Below are positions 10,001 to 16,961 of a DNA stretch of 29,420 nt, one piece after another. A program made the position numbers and the translations under genes. The notes under the pieces are model-generated. The model did not search any database. It was not told the DNA's origin and saw only the letters and a program-made list of their open reading frames with translations. The stretch is from JBIOHJ01 sp044448905 (GTDB lineage: Bacteria > Bacteroidota > Bacteroidia > AKYH767-A > OLB10): positions 1-29,420 of the forward strand of contig JBIOHJ010000024.1 of the NCBI GenBank assembly GCA_044448905.1, given 5' to 3'. Numbering within the stretch: the stretch's first letter is position 1; the number at the start of each line of letters is the position of its first letter.

Positions 10001-11098
10001 AAAAGTGAAAATGAAAGTGATAGTGAAATTCTTTTACAACAAAGTTCTACGGAGGAATCTTTGGTTGATATCTGGAAAGAAATTCTGAATATAAGTCATG
10101 TAGGAATAAAAGATAATTTTTTTGAATTGGGTGGCCACTCTCTCATTGGTGTGAGGATGTTTATTGAAATTGAAAACCGGCTTGGTGTAAAACTAAATCT
10201 TCAGTCGTTGTTCAAAGCGCCTACTATTGAAGAGCTGGCAAAAATTATTGATAAAGAGGAATCAACAATTGAGTGGAAGCCGCTTGTTGCTCTTCAACCT
10301 AACGGAACGCGCACCCCGCTTTTTTGTATTCACATGCACAATGGAAATATTTACAGATGGAAAGTTCTTGAGAAATATCTGCCGCATGACCAGCCCGTCT
10401 ATGCCATTCAGCCCCGCGGGCTTGATGAAAAACAAAAACCGCATCGCAACATTGAAGAAATGGCGAAGTATTATATAGATATCATTCGCGAGGTGCAGCC
10501 GCACGGCCCTTATAATTTAGCGGGGTTATGTTTTGGCGGCATGGTTGTATTTGAAATGGCATTGCAGCTTCAGGCTCAGGGTGAAAAAGTTGCGCTCGCA
10601 GCGATGGTAAATAATTATGCGCCCCTCGAAAATCAAACGATTTACCGCATGCGAAAAGAATTTTCCGGATTTATGAAAATGGGCTTTGGTGATAAAATAA
10701 ATTATGCAATTCGAAAAAATATCAGCCTTGGAAAGATAATAAAAAACAAGGCTTTAAATATTTTTGGGAAATCAAACGGTGGAAATTCCGGGCCAGCTGA
10801 CAGCATGCAGGAAGATATCCGGTTTATTCATACGGTTGCACTGATGAATTATAATCCAGTGAAGGTTTATAAGGGCGATTTATTTATTATTCGTACTGGT
10901 GGTGCTATTGAGGATTCCGAATTTTATGATGCCAGTTTAGGGTGGAAACGCCTGGTAAAAGGAAAAGTTGAAGTGTTACAGGTAGAAGGAAGCGATAATG
11001 ATACAATTATCGAAGAAGAACAGTACAATACACAGCTTGCTTTATTTTTAAAGGACAAACTGGATGAAGTTTGGAAATATAAAGAGGAAACGGTTTGA
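7085..11098 (+). CDS. Single-module nonribosomal peptide synthetase (C-A-T-TE-like)
   Basis: 1337 residues. The condensation domain (about 20-455) has the active motif HHIVGDGWS (154-162). The adenylation domain (about 480-965) shows TSGSTGKPKGV (630-640), FDLSIFEIF (674-682), LYGPSEDTTYS (763-773), YKTGDLGKF (849-857) and K959 in TPNGKIDRKALP. Specificity residues aligned by eye to GrsA-PheA read DLFNNALTYK. The thiolation domain carries LGGHSL with S1019 for phosphopantetheine. The last domain (about 1075-1330) has the fold pattern of a type I thioesterase, but the nucleophile motif is GLCFG (C1149), the usual Asp is N1176, and the usual GDH is GSDND. C, A and T domains look functional, whereas release activity is doubtful. 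The condensation domain needs an acyl donor not encoded here. A phosphopantetheinyl transferase follows after 9 bp. Confidence 0.93.
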   Translation: MSYNPVFIPVDYDPFAGEKIFRTAPTTEPQREIFTNILIGGDAANCAYNESVSLKLKGDFDFTAFKQAVDLLIQRHEALRASFSKDGMFIQVAHELRIQIPFSDLSSSPGKDIKLKEELTRETNTPFDLENGPLIRVSVFRLGEKLHNVVLTLHHIVGDGWSLGVCMIDLSKFYTSIKNKSETRLEAADSWVEFAIEEEKYAAGSVNSETENYWIKKYSGDLPVMDLPVNKPRPPLRTFNAQRIDIPIPSTAIEKLKIFGSKSGASLVNTLTAAFEVFLYRLTGNSDVVVGLPTAGQSVTGKYNLVGHCVNLLPLRTTINPEESFSGYLKERKKSLLDDFDHQRYTFGSLIQKLNIPRDPARIPLVPVTFNIDVGITNGVEFAGLEFEFSTNPRGYENFEWFINCSGSGNSLVIECTFNTDLFEKEMMQLRMEEFCALLDNITENPDQKICYLTMLPGYELNRLLIDWNNNFFGLPEKQCIHFLFEERVKEYPGKIALRYNGQEISYIELNSRANMLAHYLRKNKISNDVLVGICIERSVELIVAMLAVLKAGGAYVPLDPSYPADRITFILDDSNAPVLITTSGIQQQIKGDKSKVILIDKDRDEIEKESRENPAHINKPSDLAYIIYTSGSTGKPKGVSIEHKSDIALFEWGKTIYSLKDLDGVLASTSVCFDLSIFEIFFTITSGGRIVLVKNALELPELSREANVKLINTVPSAITELLKIKNGIPTSVKIINLAGEPLPAALVNKIYDNTKAEKVFDLYGPSEDTTYSTFTLRKKNGPYTVGKAINNSQLYLLDKFMQPVPIGVAGEIYIGGEGLARGYLNRPELTAEKFVPNPFSIEEGSRLYKTGDLGKFIPDGNIEFLGRIDNQVKLRGYRIELGEVESVLHSHPKITEHIVMVKEDSRGDKKLVAWLVADSKHENLVSEIRSFLKDKLPEFMIPSVFVLMDKMPMTPNGKIDRKALPDWEIKVKSENESDSEILLQQSSTEESLVDIWKEILNISHVGIKDNFFELGGHSLIGVRMFIEIENRLGVKLNLQSLFKAPTIEELAKIIDKEESTIEWKPLVALQPNGTRTPLFCIHMHNGNIYRWKVLEKYLPHDQPVYAIQPRGLDEKQKPHRNIEEMAKYYIDIIREVQPHGPYNLAGLCFGGMVVFEMALQLQAQGEKVALAAMVNNYAPLENQTIYRMRKEFSGFMKMGFGDKINYAIRKNISLGKIIKNKALNIFGKSNGGNSGPADSMQEDIRFIHTVALMNYNPVKVYKGDLFIIRTGGAIEDSEFYDASLGWKRLVKGKVEVLQVEGSDNDTIIEEEQYNTQLALFLKDKLDEVWKYKEETV

Positions 11099-11107
11099 TT
11101 TTTCGAA

Positions 11108-11818
11108 ATGAAAATTTTTTGCAACAAGATTTCCCCGATTAAATTTGAAGATGCATTTTATGAGCTGGACAAAAATTCAATTCATGTATGGCTTGTTGAA
11201 GTAACAAATGAGAACAATATACTTTCAACGCTTCGGGAAATTTTTAATGCTGATGAAAACAAAAGGACAGACCGGTTTGCTTTTGAAAAGGACCGTAATC
11301 AGTTTATTACCGCGCATGGCTCTTTAAGAAAAATTCTTTCAAAGTATCTTTCGGTTGAAACAGGACAAATTCAATTCAGAAAAACGGGCAATAAAAAACC
11401 TTACATCCTCTTCCCTCCTGCTTCGTTAAAATTTAATATTTCACATTCCGAAAATAAAATTCTGATTGCGGTTTCCGATAATGAAATTGGAGTTGACATT
11501 GAAAAAATAAAACCCGGATTAGAATACAATGGCTTAGTAAAGAATTATTTTTCTATAAAAGAGCAGCAGATAATCTTAAACTCAAAAATGCCTGGGGAGG
11601 CTTTTTACAAATTATGGACAAGAAAAGAAGCTGTATTAAAAGCAAATGGAATGGGAATTTCTGATGATCTCAAAAATATTGAAGTATGTTCCGATGAAAA
11701 CCATTCACCCTTTAATCAGGACTATTATATATCATCGTTCTTAATTGAAAACTTTTACGGCAGTGTTGCCAGCCCTGTTAATAATAATTCCATTTATTTT
11801 TTTAAATATAATTTTTAA
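11108..11818 (+). CDS. Sfp-type 4'-phosphopantetheinyl transferase
   Basis: 236 residues. The family moves the phosphopantetheine arm of coenzyme A onto the conserved serine of carrier domains. Visible motifs are FNISHSE (109-115), the metal-binding IGVDIEKI (127-134, with D130 and E132) and WTRKEAVLKANGMGI (170-184). Length and order match stand-alone Sfp/EntD-like enzymes rather than short AcpS. It starts 9 bp after the NRPS stop, so the two are almost certainly co-transcribed, and the likely substrate is S1019 of the NRPS thiolation domain. It may also serve other carrier proteins in the cell. The C-terminal 45 residues are Asn/Tyr/Phe-rich and show no motif. The cytoplasmic location is inferred from the absence of a signal peptide. 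Confidence 0.92.
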   Translation: MKIFCNKISPIKFEDAFYELDKNSIHVWLVEVTNENNILSTLREIFNADENKRTDRFAFEKDRNQFITAHGSLRKILSKYLSVETGQIQFRKTGNKKPYILFPPASLKFNISHSENKILIAVSDNEIGVDIEKIKPGLEYNGLVKNYFSIKEQQIILNSKMPGEAFYKLWTRKEAVLKANGMGISDDLKNIEVCSDENHSPFNQDYYISSFLIENFYGSVASPVNNNSIYFFKYNF

Positions 11819-11867
11819 ATAACCATAAGTCCGTTTTTAATTTTTATTTTTATCGCAAATTATTTTT

Positions 11868-13625
11868 ATGGAAATTGCTTTGGTAATAGGGTTGCTTTTC
11901 CTGGCAATTATTTTATTCTCCATCGAAAAATTTCCTGTTGATGTAATTACCATCGGGTTACTTATCATACTGATTTTATCGGGAATTCTCACTCCCGAAG
12001 AAGCTTTTAAAGGTTTCAGCAGTGATTTCATGGTTATCCTGGCTTCAATTTTTATTCTTACCGGTGCTTTATCCGAAACAGGAGTGCTGGATAAAGTGGG
12101 CGCATGGCTTGTTAAAGTAATCAGCAAAAATCTTACTTTATATACGGCTTACATCATGCTTACCACAAGTTTTATTTCGGCTTTTATGAATAATACGACC
12201 GTTACGGCATTGGTAATAGGGCCGGTGATGGGAATGAGCAGAAAACTTAAAATAGCTCCTTCAAAAGTTTTGATGTCAGTTGCATTTGCCTCGATTTTGG
12301 GAGGAACATGCACGCTTATCGGCACTTCAACAAATGTTGCAGTGAGCAGTTATCTTGCTAAAGCCGGGATGAAGCCGTTAGAATTTTTTGAAATTCTGCC
12401 GGTTGGAGTTGTTTTGTGTGTTGTGGGGTTAATTTATATGCTAACGATCGGGAAAAGACTATTACCAGAACATAAAGAAACCAGCTTGACTGAAGAGTAC
12501 CAGATCAGGCAGTACCTGAGTGAGATTTATGTAAAGAAAAATTCAAAAATTATCGGGCAGCGTGCATTTCAATCCGATCTATCAAAGAAGGATGTCAAAA
12601 TCATTAAGATTATCCGTAATGATGAAGGATTTATTCCTAACCGCTCAACTACAATCCAGGCTGAAGATTTATTGCTTGTTGAATGTAAGCTTGATGATTT
12701 GATGCGGATTAAAGAAAATTCCGGGGTTGAGATTCGTGCCGACATGATAACTGACCGTGATATCCAGACGGATAAAATCAAGCTGGCAGAAGTATTAATT
12801 ACGCCACAGTCAAAACTAATAAACCAGACATTGAAAGAATCGAAGTTCAGGTTGAATACTGAATTAATTGTCCTGGCAGTTCATCGTTTTGATGAAAACC
12901 TCACCAGCAAAATCGGAGAGATCAGGATCAGGAACGGAGATTTGTTACTTGTACAAGGAACAAAAGAAAACATTAGTGCCGTGCGCTATTCTCCTGATTT
13001 TACTGTGTTAGGCGATTTCAGACTAAATATGTTTAAAGAGCGAAAAGGGTTATTAACCGCGTTGTTTTTCCTGGGAGCTGTAGTTGTAAGCTCTTTTGAA
13101 TTGGCGCCACTGTCGGTTTGTTTTCTCACCGCTTCATTAATGAGTGTTTTTATAGGCGCAATAAGCACCGACAGGATTTATCAACTGATTGATTTCAGGT
13201 TGCTAATATTAATTGGCGGGATGAGCGCTTTCGGAACTGCAATGACAAATACCGGTGCTTCGGTGTTGCTGGCACAAAAAATCAATCAGGTTTTCGGGCA
13301 CTTCGGACCAATGGCTGTTTTGTCGGCATATGTGGTATTGGTTGTTTTTCTTACACAACCGATGTCGAATGCTGCGGCAGCTTTAGTGGTGCTGCCTGTT
13401 GCACTTGATGCTGCACATATCTTAAATGCCAATCCGCGAACTTTCGCAATTGCAATCATGCTCAGCGCCTCCATTTCATTTATTACTCCAATGGAACCTT
13501 CCTGTATTTTGGTTTATGGTCCCGGCAAATACCGTTTTTCGGATTTTATAAAAATAGGATTGCCGCTTACTATAATATTAATTGCGATAATTGTATACAT
13601 GGTTCCGAAATACTGGCCCATGTAA
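11868..13625 (+). CDS. SLC13 (DASS) family permease with two central RCK_C domains
   Basis: 585 residues. Membrane segments occupy about 1-195 and 393-583 in two inverted halves. The signature loops are present in both: MNNTTVTALVIGPV and GTSTN (152-156) in the first half, QPMSNAAAALVVLPV (around 500) and ITPMEPSCILVYGPG in the second. Between the halves are two soluble TrkA-C/RCK_C domains (about 215-285 and 305-378), as in bacterial SLC13 proteins annotated as sulfate, citrate or anion permeases. The family usually couples uptake of sulfate, dicarboxylates or citrate to sodium; the substrate here cannot be assigned. It begins 49 bp after the phosphopantetheinyl transferase and could share its transcript. 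It is convergent with tpiA, 8 bp away, with no obvious terminator between them. Confidence 0.9.
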   Translation: MEIALVIGLLFLAIILFSIEKFPVDVITIGLLIILILSGILTPEEAFKGFSSDFMVILASIFILTGALSETGVLDKVGAWLVKVISKNLTLYTAYIMLTTSFISAFMNNTTVTALVIGPVMGMSRKLKIAPSKVLMSVAFASILGGTCTLIGTSTNVAVSSYLAKAGMKPLEFFEILPVGVVLCVVGLIYMLTIGKRLLPEHKETSLTEEYQIRQYLSEIYVKKNSKIIGQRAFQSDLSKKDVKIIKIIRNDEGFIPNRSTTIQAEDLLLVECKLDDLMRIKENSGVEIRADMITDRDIQTDKIKLAEVLITPQSKLINQTLKESKFRLNTELIVLAVHRFDENLTSKIGEIRIRNGDLLLVQGTKENISAVRYSPDFTVLGDFRLNMFKERKGLLTALFFLGAVVVSSFELAPLSVCFLTASLMSVFIGAISTDRIYQLIDFRLLILIGGMSAFGTAMTNTGASVLLAQKINQVFGHFGPMAVLSAYVVLVVFLTQPMSNAAAALVVLPVALDAAHILNANPRTFAIAIMLSASISFITPMEPSCILVYGPGKYRFSDFIKIGLPLTIILIAIIVYMVPKYWPM

Positions 13626-13633
13626 AATATTAT

Positions 13634-14395
13634 TTAAAAGCTCTTAATAATACTGACAAAACTATTTGCTTTCAGCGAAGCACCGCCAATTAATCCACCG
13701 TCAATATCTTTTTGTGAGAAAAGCACATTTGCATTCTGTTCGTTGCAACTGCCGCCATATAAAATAGAAACAGAGCTTGCAACATCTTCAGAATATTTTT
13801 CAGAAATTGTTTTTCGAATATAAGCATGTATTTCCTGTGCCTGTTCGGGTGTTGCGGTTACACCGGTGCCTATTGCCCAAACGGGTTCGTAAGCAATAAT
13901 GATTTTCCTGAAATCAATCTCACTCAATATAAAAACACTTTCGTCCAGTTGTTTTTTTACAACAGAAAAATGATTGTTTGCATTCCGTTCGTTCAGAGTT
14001 TCACCGCAGCAAAAAATTGGAGTAAGACCATTTTGTAAAGCGAGTTTTATTTTGTCACCAATAACTGCATTTGTTTCATTAAAATAATTTCTCCGTTCCG
14101 AATGACCGATAATGACATATTCCCCTCCTGTTGACTTAATCATTGCAGCCGAAACTTCACCTGTATAGGCACCCGATGCAAACGAAGAACAGTTTTGCGC
14201 AGCTATGCTTATCCTGCTTTCTTCTTTGGCTAAAAACCTGGCCATGCCGATATGCAAAAAAGGAGGAGCAAGAATGATCTTTACATCGTTAACTTTTTCA
14301 TCCTTCAATAACGCTACAATTTCTGATATAAGACTGACTGCCTCCTCATGCGTGCAGTTCATTTTCCAATTACCGGCAACTATTTTGGTTCTCAT
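13634..14395 (-). CDS. tpiA: Triosephosphate isomerase
   Basis: 253 residues, normal length for the family. It interconverts dihydroxyacetone phosphate and glyceraldehyde 3-phosphate in glycolysis and gluconeogenesis in the cytoplasm. The active-site residues are all visible: N9 and K11 in GNWKMN, H98 in IGHSERR and E170 in AYEPVWAIGTG, which also contains the flexible loop 6. The phosphate-binding ILYGGS (211-216) and GLIGGAS (234-240) complete the barrel. The ATG at 14395 is the natural start because the sequence begins directly with the first strand, MRTKIVAGNWKMN. It is transcribed divergently from the small secreted protein at 14478, and candidate promoters for both lie between them. Confidence 0.97.
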   Translation of the reverse strand: MRTKIVAGNWKMNCTHEEAVSLISEIVALLKDEKVNDVKIILAPPFLHIGMARFLAKEESRISIAAQNCSSFASGAYTGEVSAAMIKSTGGEYVIIGHSERRNYFNETNAVIGDKIKLALQNGLTPIFCCGETLNERNANNHFSVVKKQLDESVFILSEIDFRKIIIAYEPVWAIGTGVTATPEQAQEIHAYIRKTISEKYSEDVASSVSILYGGSCNEQNANVLFSQKDIDGGLIGGASLKANSFVSIIKSF

Positions 14396-14434
14396 GTTTA
14401 GCGTTTAAAGTTCAAGATGTAATGATTGATTTTG

Positions 14435-14461
14435 TAATTTTGAGCAAGTAAGGCAAAAATA
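14435..14461. promoter_or_regulatory. Divergent -7 boxes between tpiA and the small secreted protein gene
   Basis: On the plus strand TAATTTTG (14435-14442) matches TAnnTTTG, about 35 nt before the ATG at 14478, with a weak TTC rather than TTG at 14411-14413. On the minus strand TATTTTTG (14461-14454) also matches, about 58 nt before the tpiA ATG, without a clear -33 TTG. The two boxes lie back-to-back within 27 bp. Confidence 0.4.
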
Positions 14462-14477
14462 AATAAACACATTGCTT

Positions 14478-14822
14478 ATGAACGTTCTGATGAAAATAAT
14501 TTTCGCGATGCCGTTTTTGTTTTTTTCTTCACTATCATTTTCTCAGAGCCCTGTTTCAAAGCCTGAACCAAAATTTGAAGAACCGAAATTCGAAGAGCAC
14601 CAGTTTTATTTAACCGAGCCCGCAATTAAAATAATGGAAATTCAATATGACAAGGATTGCACACCGGTAAAAGGAAAGCTTTCGGATGACGGAAAGACTA
14701 TTTTTATAAAAGATTACTCAGAGCATTCGCGAGTTTATTTAAAATTTCTTAAAGCCGATGGCAAAGTGGAGGAAATTACAAAAAGCCCGTGCTTTATTGA
14801 TCCTGTAGTACCTGTTTTGTGA
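14478..14822 (+). CDS. Small secreted protein of unknown function
   Basis: 114 residues from the ATG at 14478; an internal ATG at 14490 gives an equally good signal peptide (MKIIFAMPFLFFSSLSFSQ), and a TTG at 14472 is less likely. After the predicted cleavage site comes a short proline/glutamate repeat (KPEPKFEEPKFEE), then a small beta-rich domain with two cysteines (YDKDC and SPCFIDP) that could form a disulfide. No family was recognised. The protein is probably periplasmic or outer-membrane associated. It stands alone on the plus strand between the minus-strand genes tpiA and suhB and seems to have its own promoter. Its 3' end is followed by a short direct-repeat element shared with the suhB end. 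Confidence 0.72.
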   Translation: MNVLMKIIFAMPFLFFSSLSFSQSPVSKPEPKFEEPKFEEHQFYLTEPAIKIMEIQYDKDCTPVKGKLSDDGKTIFIKDYSEHSRVYLKFLKADGKVEEITKSPCFIDPVVPVL

Positions 14823-14837
14823 ATAGAACACTGATAG

Positions 14838-14864
14838 CACGGATTCAACGGATTCTTACGGATT
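14838..14864. repeat. Short direct repeat overlapping the suhB 3' end
   Basis: ACGGATT occurs three times at 9-10 bp spacing, and the last copies fall inside the final codons and stop of the suhB-like gene. It looks like the same class of degenerate intergenic repeat as the CACAGATT element at the other end of that gene. Confidence 0.6.
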
Positions 14865-15653
14865 AAATTTCTGCCTCACCACATCCAGAAATTCTTTACT
14901 GATTGCACTGTTGGTTGCAATAATTTCTTTTCCGAAAATATAATTATCCCCACCTGAAAAATCGCTTACCTTCCCTCCTGCCCGCTCAATGATGAATGCA
15001 CCTGCCGCCACATCCCAGGCATTTAATCCGTATTCATAAAATCCTTCAAACCTTCCGGCAGCCACATAAGCCATATCAACCGCAGCGGAACCCAGCCTTC
15101 GCAAACCGTGCGTATTGCGCATGCAAAAATCAAACACTTCCATGTAAGGTTGCATGCGCTCGAAGTTGGTATATGGAAAGCCGGTAGCAAGCAAAGAATC
15201 TTTTAATTTATCAATTACCGAAACTTTTATTTCTTTTTCATTCAGAAAAGCAGGAGAGTCTTTCCATGCATAAAAACATTCGTCAAGATTAATTTCATAA
15301 ATAACACCAATAGTAATTTTTTCGTTTTGCATCAACGCCACACTTATGCAAAAACAAGGAACTCCGTGAACAAAATTTGTAGTTCCGTCAAGCGGGTCAA
15401 TAATCCACTGAAATTCTTTACCCTCAATGTTCAAAGTATTTTCTTCAGTAATAAACCCCGAGCCGGGTAATATTTTCTGCAATCCTTCAACAAGCATTTT
15501 TTCAGCGGTAATATCCACATACGAAACTAAATCGTTAAATCCTTTTTTTTCTACAGATGAAAAAGAAAAGTTTTTTCTCTGTTGTCGGATAAAATCACCT
15601 GTTTGCTTTGTGAGTGTACAGGTCTCCTTACAAATTGCTTCAAAAGATTTCAT
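14856..15653 (-). CDS. suhB: Inositol monophosphatase family protein (SuhB-like)
   Basis: 265 residues, normal family length. These Mg-dependent phosphatases hydrolyse inositol monophosphates and related sugar phosphates; in bacteria SuhB can also act in rRNA transcription, which cannot be judged here. The lithium-sensitive phosphatase signature is complete: E70-E71 in ITEEN, DPLDGTTNFVHG (86-97) and W213-D214 in NAWDVAAGAF. An arginine-glycine stretch (GLRRLGSAAVDMAYVAAG) precedes the last motif, as usual. It is a cytoplasmic enzyme with no signal peptide. It lies downstream of lgt on the same strand with a 90-bp gap that holds an 18-bp inverted repeat, so read-through may be limited. The substrate is unproven; other members use 3'-phosphoadenosine phosphates or fructose bisphosphate. 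Confidence 0.9.
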   Translation of the reverse strand: MKSFEAICKETCTLTKQTGDFIRQQRKNFSFSSVEKKGFNDLVSYVDITAEKMLVEGLQKILPGSGFITEENTLNIEGKEFQWIIDPLDGTTNFVHGVPCFCISVALMQNEKITIGVIYEINLDECFYAWKDSPAFLNEKEIKVSVIDKLKDSLLATGFPYTNFERMQPYMEVFDFCMRNTHGLRRLGSAAVDMAYVAAGRFEGFYEYGLNAWDVAAGAFIIERAGGKVSDFSGGDNYIFGKEIIATNSAISKEFLDVVRQKFNP

Positions 15654-15662
15654 AGTATTATA

Positions 15663-15721
15663 GCCACAGATTCACAGATTCTAAAGTTTAATTTTAAAAT
15701 ATCAATCTGTGAATCTGTGGC
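15663..15721. repeat. Perfect 18-bp inverted repeat built of CACAGATT units
   Basis: GCCACAGATTCACAGATT (15663-15680) is exactly complementary to 15704-15721, separated by 23 nt. Each arm holds two CACAGATT octamers. It fills most of the lgt-suhB gap. A hairpin in RNA of either strand is expected, but no T-tract follows, so it looks like a REP-type dispersed element that may act as a weak terminator or mRNA stabiliser. Confidence 0.8.
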
Positions 15722-15743
15722 AATTTATTGATATAAACAAAAG

Positions 15744-16901
15744 CTAATTTTTAGCATGCATTTTATTTTTTCTGAAATAATAAATACCGATGATTCCTAA
15801 AATAACCAGGCATACCGCAATAATTTCGGCTTGCGTAATTGCATTTCCGAAAATATGGTATTTGGTATTCACCCTTATCTTCTCGATAAAAAAACGTTCA
15901 ACACCATTCATAAGAAGATAAATGCAAAACAAAATTCCGGGAGTGGAAATTTTTTTGCGATAACACCACAAAACAAAAAATAAAGAAATACAAACGATTG
16001 CTTCATACAACGGAGTAGGAAAAACCGGTTCGGGTAACACCATGCAGTGTCGCCCTTCACATCCGGCAATTGGAATACCAACACTATTTACGTTATGTGG
16101 ATATGAATAAGCCCATGCCCAATCAGGTAAAAAATTTAACCAGCCGGGTTTTGAAATATGGTTTACAATTCCCCAATCACCATCACCGCTAAGCTGGCAT
16201 CCTAATCTTCCGGTTCCATAGGCAAGCATAAGTCCGGGCGCGGTTGAGTCGAGTAAATGACGGAATGGAATTCCATGTTTTGTTCCATACCAGATTACTG
16301 CCGTGCCACCGCAAATCAATCCGCCATACATGGTTAAGCCGCTAAAAGAAATTAACGCGTCAAAAGGATCGGCTGCAAACTCATCTAAATTTTCGAGGTT
16401 ATGAAAAATTTTAGCTCCCAGCAATCCGGCAACAGCTGCAACCATGGTGAGATTGCCAACCAGCTGGTTCGGCAAAACTATTTCGTCTTCCCATTTAGGC
16501 TCAGGAAGTTTTTGTTTTTCCTTTTCACGGTATCTTAAATAAGCGGATGCTGCTGCAAACAAAACTCCGCCCCAAAAACTTCCTTTCGATGAAAGAATTG
16601 TCCCCTGTGTATCGTTTACGAATTCGGTATAATTTAAAATAACATAAACCAATTTAAACCCAATTAAAAATCCTACAATGCCTGATGTAATTAATTCAAC
16701 TGAAGTTGCAGGAGCGCCTTTTAAAACTTTTATAGTTGATGCCGACAATAACCCCTGCTGCTCTTTTCTTTTCAGCTCAAGCATTAGTGTCCATGCAGCG
16801 CATAAAAATGAAATGGCGAGCATAAATCCGAAACTCTGAACAGGCAACGGAATGTTTATCCCGAAAAGGTCCTTGAGTAAATCGGAAATGGTGGGATACA
16901 C
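15744..16901 (-). CDS. lgt: Prolipoprotein diacylglyceryl transferase
   Basis: 385 residues, the long form seen in Bacteroidota. Lgt transfers diacylglycerol from phosphatidylglycerol to the lipobox cysteine of prelipoproteins at the inner membrane, the first step of lipoprotein maturation. Multiple membrane segments are visible from residue about 20 to the end. The conserved core is SGLTMYGG (187-194), GRLGCQLSGDGDWG (231-244), PLYE (297-300) and the late ERFFIEKIRVN (335-345). The start is a GTG at 16901: an in-frame stop lies 13 codons upstream with no ATG between, and MYPTISDLLKDLFGI is the expected N-terminus. A heptamer repeat sits 8 bp upstream of the GTG, in the region of the ribosome-binding site. 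It follows mtaB by 60 bp, probably in the same transcript. Confidence 0.9.
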   Translation of the reverse strand: MYPTISDLLKDLFGINIPLPVQSFGFMLAISFLCAAWTLMLELKRKEQQGLLSASTIKVLKGAPATSVELITSGIVGFLIGFKLVYVILNYTEFVNDTQGTILSSKGSFWGGVLFAAASAYLRYREKEKQKLPEPKWEDEIVLPNQLVGNLTMVAAVAGLLGAKIFHNLENLDEFAADPFDALISFSGLTMYGGLICGGTAVIWYGTKHGIPFRHLLDSTAPGLMLAYGTGRLGCQLSGDGDWGIVNHISKPGWLNFLPDWAWAYSYPHNVNSVGIPIAGCEGRHCMVLPEPVFPTPLYEAIVCISLFFVLWCYRKKISTPGILFCIYLLMNGVERFFIEKIRVNTKYHIFGNAITQAEIIAVCLVILGIIGIYYFRKNKMHAKN

Positions 16902-16909
16902 TTTGGAAA

Positions 16910-16940
16910 TTGAATATTGATTATTGAATATTGATAATTG
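16910..16940. repeat. Heptamer tandem repeat (TTGAATA-type) upstream of lgt
   Basis: Units TTGAATA, TTGATTA, TTGAATA, TTGATAA and a partial TTG follow each other with an exact 7-bp period in the mtaB-lgt gap. It would lie in the translation-initiation region of lgt if the genes share a transcript. Confidence 0.75.
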
Positions 16941-16961
16941 TCAAAGTGAATCGCATGTATT

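Noticed and set aside
13620..13640. Shared terminator between the convergent permease and tpiA genes
   Set aside because: Only 8 bp separate the stops and no stable hairpin is visible.
14472..14477. TTG start for the small secreted protein
   Set aside because: ATG codons at 14478 and 14490 give as good or better signal peptides.
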